From CAVWCW01 sp965365625 (GTDB lineage Bacteria > Pseudomonadota > Gammaproteobacteria > Chromatiales > Chromatiaceae): a stretch of DNA of 5,871 nt. This document shows positions 1 to 5,738 of this stretch, in pieces. The stretch is from NCBI GenBank assembly GCA_965365625.1, contig CBDUCL010000191.1, forward strand, positions 1-5,871, written 5' to 3'. Numbering within the stretch: the first letter of the stretch is position 1; the number at the start of each line of letters is the position of its first letter. The notes beneath the pieces were generated by a model. It was not told the DNA's origin. It worked only from the letters and a program-made list of their open reading frames with translations, and made no database searches. A program made the translations under genes and the position numbers.

Positions 1-65
1 GCCCAGAGCTTGGTGACCTGATCCAGCACCACCACCAGGGCGGACAGCCAGAGCCAGCGCAGCAT
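1..65 (-). CDS. lspA: Lipoprotein signal peptidase (signal peptidase II), N-terminal fragment
   Basis: Partial gene running off the left edge; only the first 21 codons plus two bases are present. The encoded start is MLRWLWLSALVVVLDQVTKL, a hydrophobic first transmembrane segment followed by the D-Q-V-T-K signature (residues 15-19). This matches the beginning of LspA, the inner-membrane aspartyl protease that removes signal peptides from prolipoproteins after diacylglyceryl modification. The catalytic aspartates lie further on and are not in the window. The ATG is 10 nt after the ileS stop, and a GAGG Shine-Dalgarno (minus strand, 77 to 74) overlaps that stop, so translation is probably coupled to ileS. 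Position directly after ileS is the standard gammaproteobacterial arrangement and supports the call despite the short fragment. Confidence 0.9.
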   Translation of the reverse strand, partial: MLRWLWLSALVVVLDQVTKLW

Positions 66-75
66 CGGGCCGGCC

Positions 76-2901
76 TCAGGCGAAGCGCCGGGTCTCGCCC
101 GGGCCTTCCACGTTCTCGACACATCGGCCGCACAGCTCCGGGTGCTCCGGATTGCCGCCCACGTCGGGGCGATGGTGCCAGCAGCGCACGCACTTGGCAT
201 GCTCCGACGGCCGCACCAGGATCCATAGTCCGTCGCCCGCCGCCACCGCCGCCTCGGGCCGAGGCTCGGCCGGGTGCAGGTGCACGTCGGAGGTGATCAT
301 GACGAAGCGCAGCTCGGCACCCAGGCGTTCCAGGTCGGCGTGCAGCTCGGGACCGCAATAGAGTTCCACCTCGGCGGCCAGGTTGGAGCCGATGGCCCCG
401 TCGGCGCGCAGCCGCTCCAGCTCCTTGCCCACCGCGGTTCGCACGGCGATCACCCGATCCCAGAAGGCGCGGCCGAAGGGGTCGTCGGCGTCCAGCGGGA
501 ACAGCCCCTGGTACCAGCCCTCCAGGAACACGCTGTCGCCGCGCTCGCCCGGGATGTGCGCCCAGATCTCGTCAGCGGTGAAGCTGAGGATGGGCGCCAG
601 CCAGCGCGCCAGGGCCTCCAGGATGTGGTACATGGCGGTCTGGGCGGAACGCCGCGCCAAGCTGTCGGCCTGGGTGGTGTACTGGCGGTCCTTGATCACG
701 TCCAGGTAGAAGCCGCCCAGTTCCACCGCGCAGAAGTTGTGGATCTTTTGGTAGATCAGGTGGAACTGGTAGTCGCGGTAGGCCGCGATCACCTCCTCCT
801 GCAGGCGCAGGGCCCGGTCCACCGCCCAGCGGTCGAGTTCGATCAATTCGGCCGGCGCAACCCGATTCGCCGCCGGGTCGAAACCGTTGAGGTTCGACAG
901 CAAGAAGCGGGCGGTATTGCGGATGCGGCGATAGGCATCGGCCATGCGTTTGAGGATCTGGTCGGAGACGCTGATCTCGCCCCGGTAGTCGGTGGAGGCC
1001 ACCCACAGGCGCAGGATATCGGCCCCCAGGGTCTTGATCACTTTCTGCGGCGCCACGACGTTGCCCTTGGACTTGGACATCTTCATGCCCTTTTCGTCCA
1101 CCGTGAAGCCGTGGGTAAGCACCTCGCGGTAGGGTGCGCGCCCGCTCATCGCCACCGAACTGAGCAGCGACGACTGGAACCAGCCCCGGTGCTGGTCCGA
1201 GCCCTCCAGATACAGGTCGGCGGGGAACTGCAGCTCCTCGCGCCGCTCCAGCACGCAGCTGTGGGTGACCCCGGAGTCGAACCAGACGTCCAGGGTGTCG
1301 TTGACCTTTTCGTAGTCGGCGGCCTCGTCCCCCAGCAGCTCGGCGGGGTCGAGGGAGAACCAGGCGTCCACCCCGCCCTGCTCCACTAGCTGCGCCACTT
1401 CTTCGATCAGGCGAGGCGTTTCCGGGTGCAGCTCTCCGCTCTGGCGGTGCAGGAACAGGGCGATGGGCACGCCCCAGGTGCGCTGGCGCGAGATGCACCA
1501 GTCCGGGCGGTTCTCCACCATGCCGGCGATGCGGGCCTGGCCCCAGTTTGGCACCCACTCGACCTTGTCGATCTCCGCCAGGGCGGTCTTACGCAGCCCC
1601 TGCTGGTCCATGTCGATGAACCACTGGGGGGTGGCGCGGAAGATGATCGGCGTCTTGTGGCGCCAGCAGTGCGGGTAGCTGTGGCTCAGGCGCTCCTGGT
1701 GCATCAGGGCGCCCTTGGCCTTGAGCACCTCGACCACCTGCTCGTTGGCCTGGAACACGTGCTCGCCGGCGAACAGCTCGGTGCCTTCCAGAAAGCGGCC
1801 GTCGCTGCCCACCGGGTTGTCCACCGGCAGGTCGTAGCGGGCCCCCACCACGTAGTCCTCCTGGCCGTGGCCGGGGGCGGTGTGCACGGCGCCGGTGCCG
1901 GCCTCCAGGGTGACGTGCTCGCCGACGATCACCGGCACCTCGCGATCGTAGAAGGGATGCTGCAGCTTTAGCCCCTCCAGGTCCTGGCCTTGGGCGTAGC
2001 CCACTACCCGGTAGCTCTCGATGTCGTAGCGGTGCATCACGTCCTTGAGCATGGCCTCGGCGACCAGCAGCCGCTCCGGGCCGCGGGGACCGTCGCAGGC
2101 CACCACTGCATATTCCAGCCCGGGATTCAGGGCCACTGCCTGGTTGGCGGGGAGGGTCCAAGGAGTGGTGGTCCAGATCACCACCGACAGCGGTCCCTCG
2201 CCCCGAGAGTCCGGCACCCGCTGGCAGCGCTCGAACAGGGCCGCCGGGTCCAGCACCCGGAAGCGCACGTCAATGGCGAACGAGCTCTTGTCGGCGTATT
2301 CCACCTCGGCCTCGGCCAGCGCCGAGCCGCAGTCGGTGCACCAGTGCACCGGTTTGTAGCCCTTGACCACGTGGCCGTTGGCCACGATCCGGCCCAGGGC
2401 TCGGATGATGTCGGCCTCGAAGCGATGATCCATGGTCAGGTAGGGCCGCTCCCAGTCGCCCAACACCCCCAGGCGCACGAAGTCAGCGCGCTGCTTGTCG
2501 ACTTGGCTGGCGGCATACTTGCGGCAGGCGTCGCGGAAGCCCTTGGCATCCACCTTGCGCCCGACCCGGCCCACCTTCTTCTCCACCTGCAGTTCGATCG
2601 GCAGGCCGTGGCAGTCCCAACCCGGCACATAGGGGGCGTCGAAGCCGTCCAGCCCCTTGCTCTTGACGATGATGTCCTTGAGCACCTTGTTCACCGCGTG
2701 GCCGATGTGGATCTCGCCATTGGCGTAGGGGGGGCCGTCGTGCAGCACGAACTTGGGCCGGCCCGCGGCCTGCTCGCGCTGGCGCGCATAGAGGTCCATT
2801 TGCTGCCAGTGCTCCAGCACCTGCGGCTCGCGGTTGGCCAGGTTGGCCTTCATCGGGAAGGCGGTATTGGGGAGATTCAGGGTGTGTTTGTAGTCGCTCA
2901 C
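76..2901 (-). CDS. ileS: Isoleucyl-tRNA synthetase (IleRS, class I)
   Basis: Cytoplasmic enzyme that charges tRNA-Ile with isoleucine using ATP and hydrolyses mischarged valyl-tRNA. The 941-residue length is close to the E. coli enzyme (938). Visible in order: the class I signature PYANGEIHIGH (58-68); the editing (CP1) insertion with TTTPWT (244-249) and GTGAVHTAPGHGQED (335-349), which includes the conserved Asp at 349; the WCISRQRTWG block (468-477); the DVWFDSG block (538-544); the KMSKS ATP-binding loop (607-611); the anticodon-binding helical region (about 680-830); and a C-terminal zinc finger with Cys 904, 907, 924 and 927. The zinc finger and overall resemblance mark it as the ordinary bacterial type (IleRS1). 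The start is GTG: homology of MSDYK to E. coli IleRS begins there, the next in-frame Met is residue 17, and an in-frame TGA lies a short way upstream. It sits 41 nt after ribF and is intact. Confidence 0.98.
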   Translation of the reverse strand: MSDYKHTLNLPNTAFPMKANLANREPQVLEHWQQMDLYARQREQAAGRPKFVLHDGPPYANGEIHIGHAVNKVLKDIIVKSKGLDGFDAPYVPGWDCHGLPIELQVEKKVGRVGRKVDAKGFRDACRKYAASQVDKQRADFVRLGVLGDWERPYLTMDHRFEADIIRALGRIVANGHVVKGYKPVHWCTDCGSALAEAEVEYADKSSFAIDVRFRVLDPAALFERCQRVPDSRGEGPLSVVIWTTTPWTLPANQAVALNPGLEYAVVACDGPRGPERLLVAEAMLKDVMHRYDIESYRVVGYAQGQDLEGLKLQHPFYDREVPVIVGEHVTLEAGTGAVHTAPGHGQEDYVVGARYDLPVDNPVGSDGRFLEGTELFAGEHVFQANEQVVEVLKAKGALMHQERLSHSYPHCWRHKTPIIFRATPQWFIDMDQQGLRKTALAEIDKVEWVPNWGQARIAGMVENRPDWCISRQRTWGVPIALFLHRQSGELHPETPRLIEEVAQLVEQGGVDAWFSLDPAELLGDEAADYEKVNDTLDVWFDSGVTHSCVLERREELQFPADLYLEGSDQHRGWFQSSLLSSVAMSGRAPYREVLTHGFTVDEKGMKMSKSKGNVVAPQKVIKTLGADILRLWVASTDYRGEISVSDQILKRMADAYRRIRNTARFLLSNLNGFDPAANRVAPAELIELDRWAVDRALRLQEEVIAAYRDYQFHLIYQKIHNFCAVELGGFYLDVIKDRQYTTQADSLARRSAQTAMYHILEALARWLAPILSFTADEIWAHIPGERGDSVFLEGWYQGLFPLDADDPFGRAFWDRVIAVRTAVGKELERLRADGAIGSNLAAEVELYCGPELHADLERLGAELRFVMITSDVHLHPAEPRPEAAVAAGDGLWILVRPSEHAKCVRCWHHRPDVGGNPEHPELCGRCVENVEGPGETRRFA

Positions 2902-2919
2902 AGACGGCTCACTTTCCAG
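2902..2919 (-). promoter_or_regulatory. Ribosome binding region deciding the ileS GTG start
   Basis: On the minus strand the bases GGAAAGTGAG lie just before the ileS GTG. GGAAAG ends about 10 nt from the start, which is acceptable for a weak Shine-Dalgarno. A second GTG inside this stretch is out of frame, so the GTG at 2901 is the only good candidate. Non-ATG initiation plus a modest site may keep synthetase expression moderate; that last point is inference. Confidence 0.5.
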
Positions 2920-2934
2920 ATGCTGTCAAATGGG

Positions 2935-2954
2935 GCCTCGCCTCAGGCGGAGGC
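2935..2954 (-). other. Small hairpin around the ribF stop codon
   Basis: The minus strand can fold as GCCTC-(C)-GCC, loop TGA, GGC-GAGGC: an 8-bp stem with one bulged C whose loop is the ribF stop codon. No run of T follows, so it is not a convincing terminator, and ileS should be read through in the same transcript. It could slow ribosomes or stabilise processed mRNA ends. It may also be a chance product of high GC content. Confidence 0.3.
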
Positions 2955-3896
2955 GCCCCCGGGTAACTGCAGGTCAAAATATTCCCGGGCCTGGCGGGCG
3001 TCGACCAGAATCTGCTCGCGCAGGGCCTCGAACGACTCGAAGCGGCGCTCTTCACGCAGCCGGCAGTAAAATTCCACCTGCACGTGCTCGCCGTAGATGC
3101 GCCGGGTGAAGTCGAACAGGTGCACCTCCAGCAGATAGCGGGTGTCACCGGTCACCGTCGGCCGGGTGCCGATATTGGCCACACCCGGCCGCGGCCCCTC
3201 CGCCAACCCGAGCATCTGCACCGCATAGACCCCGCGCAGGGGGCTGACCTTGCGGTGCAGGTCGATATTGGCGGTGGGAAAACCGATGGTGCGCCCGCGC
3301 TGGTCGCCGTGGGCGATACGCCCACAGATGCGGTAGGGGCGGCCCAAATAACGCTCGGCCGCCTCGAAGTCGCCGGCGCTCAGCGCCTCGCGGATACGGG
3401 TGCTGCTCACCCGCTCGGCATCGAGCATGTAAGTGTTCATGTCCTCCACCGCAAAGCCGTTTTCCACTCCGGCCCAGCGCAGCATGGCGATGTCCCCGGC
3501 CCGACCCTGGCCGAAGCGGAAGTCGTCGCCCACGAACAGATAGGCCACATTGAGCCCGTCCACCAGCAGTTCCTGGATAAAGCGCTGGGCCTCCATGGCA
3601 GCGAGCCGCGGCCCGAACTCCAGTAGCACCACCTGATCGATCTCCGCCGCCCGCAGCGCCCGCAGTTTCTCCCGCAGGCGGGTCAGACGGGCCGGCGCCC
3701 GATCCGGGGCGAAGTACTCGAGGGGCTGGGGCTCGAAGGTGATCACCGTGGTCGGCAGGTCCATGGCGCGCGCCTGCTCGCGCAGGTGCGCGAACACCGC
3801 CTGGTGGCCGAGGTGCACCCCATCGAAATTGCCGATGGTAGCCACGCAGCCCCGGTGCTCCGGCCGAAGATTGTGCAAACCGCGAATAACCCGCAT
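2943..3896 (-). CDS. ribF: Bifunctional riboflavin kinase / FMN adenylyltransferase (FAD synthetase)
   Basis: Converts riboflavin to FMN (kinase) and FMN to FAD (adenylyltransferase) in the cytoplasm. The 317-residue protein has normal family length and both domains. The N-terminal nucleotidyltransferase half shows GNFDGVHLGH (22-31), FVGDDFRFGQGRAG (121-134) and the SSTRIR motif (164-169). The C-terminal flavokinase half shows GRTIGFPTANI (201-211, the ATP/Mg-binding loop), GVYAV (222-226), NIGTRPT (241-247) and the RFESFEALREQI tail (285-296). The start at ATG 3896 gives the typical RibF beginning (MRVIRGLHNL), although no good Shine-Dalgarno precedes it. It is the first gene of the apparent ribF-ileS-lspA operon. 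The usual upstream neighbours, murJ or divergent rpsT, are not in the window; a cupin gene and repeats occupy the position instead. Confidence 0.97.
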   Translation of the reverse strand: MRVIRGLHNLRPEHRGCVATIGNFDGVHLGHQAVFAHLREQARAMDLPTTVITFEPQPLEYFAPDRAPARLTRLREKLRALRAAEIDQVVLLEFGPRLAAMEAQRFIQELLVDGLNVAYLFVGDDFRFGQGRAGDIAMLRWAGVENGFAVEDMNTYMLDAERVSSTRIREALSAGDFEAAERYLGRPYRICGRIAHGDQRGRTIGFPTANIDLHRKVSPLRGVYAVQMLGLAEGPRPGVANIGTRPTVTGDTRYLLEVHLFDFTRRIYGEHVQVEFYCRLREERRFESFEALREQILVDARQAREYFDLQLPGGASA

Positions 3897-3934
3897 AGCA
3901 GGCCGCCCGAAAAACCCTTCGCCAAAATAGCGGG

Positions 3935-3963
3935 ATTATACGGGAACTTGGGGGGATTTAGGA
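3935..3963 (-). promoter_or_regulatory. Candidate promoter of the ribF-ileS-lspA operon
   Basis: A consensus -10 box TATAAT reads on the minus strand from 3940 to 3935, placing a start site near 3928 and a leader of about 32 nt before the ribF ATG. The -35 region is poor: TCCTAA at the 17-bp spacing, next to a TTTTTT run at 3963-3968. The match is therefore to the -10 only. Its position between the heptamer array and ribF is sensible for an operon promoter. Confidence 0.45.
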
Positions 3964-3971
3964 AAAAAGTA

Positions 3972-4027
3972 GGACTGAGGACTGAGGACTGAGGAGTGAG
4001 GGGTGAGGAGTGAGGAGTGAAGGCTGA
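3972..4027. repeat. Tandem array of eight degenerate heptamers (GGACTGA / GGAGTGA)
   Basis: Eight consecutive 7-bp units on the plus strand: GGACTGA three times, GGAGTGA, GGGGTGA, GGAGTGA twice, then a diverged AGGCTGA. The C/G alternation at the fourth base splits the array into a left block (ACT) and a middle block (AGT), as expected for local duplication of variant units. It fills most of the space between the cupin stop (4064) and the candidate ribF promoter (about 3963). It resembles the short tandemly repeated heptamers (STRR type) known from cyanobacteria and other bacteria. It has no dyad symmetry, so it is not itself an intrinsic terminator. Confidence 0.85.
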
Positions 4028-4063
4028 GGTGCGGGACGACCGCGACGCCCGGGTTGGCTGCGC

Positions 4064-4366
4064 TCAGTCGTAGCCGTAGAGCCAGCGGGTGGTGGCGTCG
4101 TGAACGTTCTTGACCGAATGCAACGTCCCCTGGGGAATGAACACCTCGTCGCCAGGCTCGGCAATCAGCGCCTCGCCGTCGATGGTGATCAACAGCCGGC
4201 CCTCGACCACGGTCACCAGCTCGTTGCTGGCGTGCACGAAATCCTTCCACTCCCGCCCCGGCGGGTCGACGAATAGGTCGCAGCCGTACCCGCGCTCGCG
4301 CCAAGCAGATGCCACCTCCCACTGCTGCACCGGCAGGCGAAACTTGTCGTGCGCTACATGGTTCAT
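4064..4366 (-). CDS. Small single-domain cupin protein, function unknown
   Basis: A 100-residue protein made of one small beta-barrel cupin domain. Cupin motif 2 is perfect: G72-(5)-P78-Q-G80-(2)-H83-(3)-N87. Motif 1 is partial: H45, E49 and G56 fit the H...E(6)G half, but the first His of HxH is replaced (residues 43-45 are F-V-H). A metal site would thus have His45, Glu49 and His83, one ligand short of the classic set. There is no signal peptide and no membrane segment, so it is probably cytoplasmic. Substrate or enzyme activity cannot be read from the sequence; small stand-alone cupins include metal-dependent oxygenases, isomerases and sensors. The ATG at 4366 is chosen because the open frame further upstream (to 4675) runs through repeat DNA and into the RES gene. 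A GGGGGAG at 4387-4381 is 14 nt away, longer than ideal. It looks like a single-gene unit. Confidence 0.85.
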   Translation of the reverse strand: MNHVAHDKFRLPVQQWEVASAWRERGYGCDLFVDPPGREWKDFVHASNELVTVVEGRLLITIDGEALIAEPGDEVFIPQGTLHSVKNVHDATTRWLYGYD

Positions 4367-4507
4367 CGTGTTACCAGCAACTCCCCCAATGCGGCCCGGA
4401 TTCGGGCAGTCAAAAGCCCATTTTAACCATTGTGGCACGGTGCGTCCCCTCCCCCACCTTTCGGGAACTACGCGCCTTCGCTTAGCTCCCTGCGGCCCGC
4501 AGCGGAC
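4367..4507. other. Non-coding region upstream of the cupin gene
   Basis: I see no credible gene here. It contains a short dyad (CCCG-GATT-CGGG, 4394-4405), a perfect 6-bp stem CTGCGG-C-CCGCAG (4490-4502) just before the REPIN-like element, and an AT-richer patch around 4420-4432 where a cupin promoter might lie (TTAAAAT on the minus strand). I could not pair that patch with a convincing -35 box. Confidence 0.5.
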
Positions 4508-4585
4508 GTAGGAGGCGCGCCCTCGCGCCGATTGGGCGCCGGCAGCGCCGCCAAGGCCGGATCGCGCCGAGGGCGGCGCTCCTAC
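4508..4585. repeat. Degenerate REPIN-like inverted repeat
   Basis: Left arm 4508-4533 starts GTAGGAGGCGCGCCCTCGCG. The right arm 4561-4585, read on the other strand, starts GTAGGAGCGCCGCCCTCGGC. The arms match over nearly their full length with a few shifted G/C bases, and are separated by about 27 nt. The GTAGGAG head followed by a GC-rich palindrome is the layout of REP doublets (REPIN/BIME) common in gammaproteobacteria. It lies downstream of the RES toxin stop and upstream of the cupin, where it could act as a transcript end or mRNA stabiliser. It shares the 11-mer CGATTGGGCGC (4529-4539) with the element at 5739-5816. Confidence 0.75.
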
Positions 4586-4622
4586 ATTCGCACGCTGATT
4601 GCCACAGACTGAGGAGGGATAA

Positions 4623-5084
4623 TCAAATGATGAGTCTAGGGTCGAAATCGAAGGCAGCGTTGGTTGCGTCGGCAATCAGCTTGTGGAAATCCTCGTGTGC
4701 CGGGTTTAGCAGGATATTTTGTTGCGACGGCACGACGGTGCTCGGGACTGCCAGCGCCGGCGATTGCAGGCTGGCGGCCCACTCGTCTCCGATCTTCGCG
4801 GTCGACATGGGGGCCGGGTCGCGTCGCCAATCGGGGGGCAATGCCCTCACGTCCAGCGACAGGACGCTATCATCGGGTAGTTCCAGGCTGTAGAGGCGGT
4901 ATTGATTCAGGATATCGCCGCGGTGCAGGTGCACCAGCAGTTCCAATGCCGCGAGGGCGATGCTGTCCGAGGCGTACACCATCGGCACGCCTTTGCTGTT
5001 CCAGCGTCCGCCGTGGGCCTTTGCCCCGGAACCATCGAGCGCGGTATCGGCATAGCGCGCCTTTGCCAGGCGATAGGCCCGCAT
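4623..5084 (-). CDS. RES-domain toxin of a type II toxin-antitoxin system
   Basis: A 153-residue RES-family protein spanning the whole domain. Members of this family attack NAD+ or use it as substrate: MbcT of Mycobacterium tuberculosis phosphorolyses NAD+, the Pseudomonas putida Res toxin depletes NAD+, and ParT ADP-ribosylates phosphoribosylpyrophosphate synthetase. Hallmarks seen are YRL at 4-6, GGRWNSKGVPMVYAS (25-39) carrying the family Arg (R27) and a Tyr (Y37), ALELLVHL (46-53) with the Glu (E48), VPSTVVPSQQNILLNPAHEDF (113-133) with the likely conserved Ser (S115), and the closing FDFDPRLI. The three residues that name the family are present, so the toxin looks intact. Its ATG overlaps the antitoxin stop by one base (TGATG) and has no Shine-Dalgarno at the proper distance. 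Translation therefore probably depends on ribosomes finishing the antitoxin, keeping toxin below antitoxin. Which of the NAD-directed activities it has is not decided. Confidence 0.93.
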   Translation of the reverse strand: MRAYRLAKARYADTALDGSGAKAHGGRWNSKGVPMVYASDSIALAALELLVHLHRGDILNQYRLYSLELPDDSVLSLDVRALPPDWRRDPAPMSTAKIGDEWAASLQSPALAVPSTVVPSQQNILLNPAHEDFHKLIADATNAAFDFDPRLII

Positions 5085-5086
5085 CA
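5082..5086 (-). promoter_or_regulatory. TGATG stop-start overlap coupling antitoxin and toxin translation
   Basis: The antitoxin stop TGA (5086-5084) shares its A with the toxin ATG (5084-5082). The nearest purine-rich motif upstream, GGAG, is about 17 nt before the ATG, too far for a usual ribosome site. Reinitiation or termination-coupled translation is the simplest reading. Confidence 0.75.
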
Positions 5087-5572
5087 GGAATAGACGCCGT
5101 GCTCCAAGCGCCCAATCAGATCCCTAACCTGGCCCGCGCCCGCCTCGGTATCCAAATGCTGAAACGGGGTGACTCCGGCCAGCGCCTTGGCTGGTTCCAA
5201 CAACCAACGCCGCGCCGATTCGATATCCCATTCGAACAACTGCAACGAATTGCGGTACGCCTCCGCGACGCGGTATACCCGATCGCTTTCCTCCGCCGAG
5301 AGGCGCCCGGACAGGCTCTTACGGCGCCGGCCCAGGGTGGCTGGCGCAATCCGGACCACCTTCAACAGGGCCTGCTGCGGCAATTCAAGCTCGCCGGCCA
5401 GCCTCTCAACGATATCCACCGGGAATCCCTGGTGGACCTGCCTCACCAGTTCGGCTCGATCCTCGGCCAGCCCCAACCGGAGAAACAAGCCCCTTCCGCC
5501 CGACGCCTCATGATCAGCCGCCGGCTGCTGCGATGACTGTTTTGGTTTGAACAACCTCAGTTGCGCGGTCAT
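5084..5572 (-). CDS. Xre/MbcA/ParS-type antitoxin with DUF2384 toxin-binding domain
   Basis: A 162-residue partner of the RES toxin. After a polar, probably flexible leader (1-30), a helical region (about 37-110) resembles the Xre-like DNA-binding part of RES antitoxins: FPVDIVERLAGELELP, then APATLGRRRKSLSGRLSAEE, then a VYRVAEAYRNSLQLFE helix. The C-terminal 45 residues are a classic DUF2384 domain: A-R-R-W-L (120-124), P127, L131-G133, P136, L140-D141, G145, V149 and the final LEHGVYS. In known complexes the C-terminal tail of this domain reaches into the RES active site and blocks NAD+ entry. The ATG at 5572 is preceded by AGGGG (5581-5577), with short 4-nt spacing. Being first in the operon with a better ribosome site than the toxin fits the need for antitoxin excess. 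It probably represses its own promoter through the palindrome just upstream. Confidence 0.92.
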   Translation of the reverse strand: MTAQLRLFKPKQSSQQPAADHEASGGRGLFLRLGLAEDRAELVRQVHQGFPVDIVERLAGELELPQQALLKVVRIAPATLGRRRKSLSGRLSAEESDRVYRVAEAYRNSLQLFEWDIESARRWLLEPAKALAGVTPFQHLDTEAGAGQVRDLIGRLEHGVYS

Positions 5573-5595
5573 GGAACCCCTGCAATATAGCCATT

Positions 5596-5612
5596 TAGTA
5601 TAAATGATACTA
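5596..5612 (-). promoter_or_regulatory. Candidate operator/promoter of the RES-Xre operon
   Basis: A perfect 6-bp dyad TAGTAT-(5)-ATACTA lies 23 nt before the antitoxin ATG, in an AT-rich island unlike the surrounding GC-rich DNA. A good -10-like hexamer TATACT (minus strand, 5602-5597) is inside the right half of the dyad, so a protein bound there would block RNA polymerase. I did not find a convincing -35 box at 16-18 bp. Autoregulation by the antitoxin, or the toxin-antitoxin complex, through inverted repeats is known for this family; binding here is inference. Confidence 0.55.
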
Positions 5613-5738
5613 TCAATTGAAACTCTTGGCGACCTACTTCGACCTGCATTACCCCGCTGTCAAAGCCCGGTCTACATCCTGCGCCGGTCTGAAAAGGAAT
5701 GTCGCCTGGATATATTCCGCGGGGCCGAGTAGAGCCTT
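5613..5738. other. Non-coding stretch between the toxin-antitoxin promoter and the REPIN
   Basis: No credible gene on either strand. An open minus-strand frame (5569-5772) exists, but it begins inside the REP arm, has no ribosome site and runs across the antitoxin promoter. Only a weak 5-bp dyad (GGAAT at 5696-5700 with ATTCC at 5714-5718) is visible. Confidence 0.5.

Noticed and set aside
274..1389. Long plus-strand open frame (371 codons) antisense to ileS, with similar ones at 1426-1971 and 1990-3069
   Set aside because: They lie opposite a clearly real ileS, have low-complexity Gln/His/Val-rich products of no recognisable family, and are expected from third-position GC bias.
572..2161. 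Minus-strand frames 572-1558 and 1589-2161 inside ileS
   Set aside because: Shifted-frame shadows of ileS, rich in Gly/Arg/Pro; ileS itself is uninterrupted.
2902..2942. A T-box or other riboswitch controlling ileS
   Set aside because: The ribF-ileS gap is only 41 nt, with no room for a T-box leader and no such motif visible.
3972..4027. Heptamer array as a CRISPR array or intrinsic terminator
   Set aside because: The units are contiguous 7-mers with no spacers and no dyad symmetry, so neither reading fits.
3936..4322. Minus-strand frame crossing the cupin and the heptamer array, ending in Ser/Leu/Thr/Pro/His repeats
   Set aside because: Its C-terminus is simply the translated heptamers and the rest is the cupin gene in another frame.
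4367..4675. N-terminal extension of the cupin up to 4675 (203 residues in total)
   Set aside because: The extra part reads through the REPIN-like repeat and into the RES gene, and homology-like cupin sequence begins only after the ATG at 4366.
4664..5536. Plus-strand frame of 290 codons opposite the RES-Xre genes
   Set aside because: Antisense to two well-supported genes, low complexity, and no recognisable domain.
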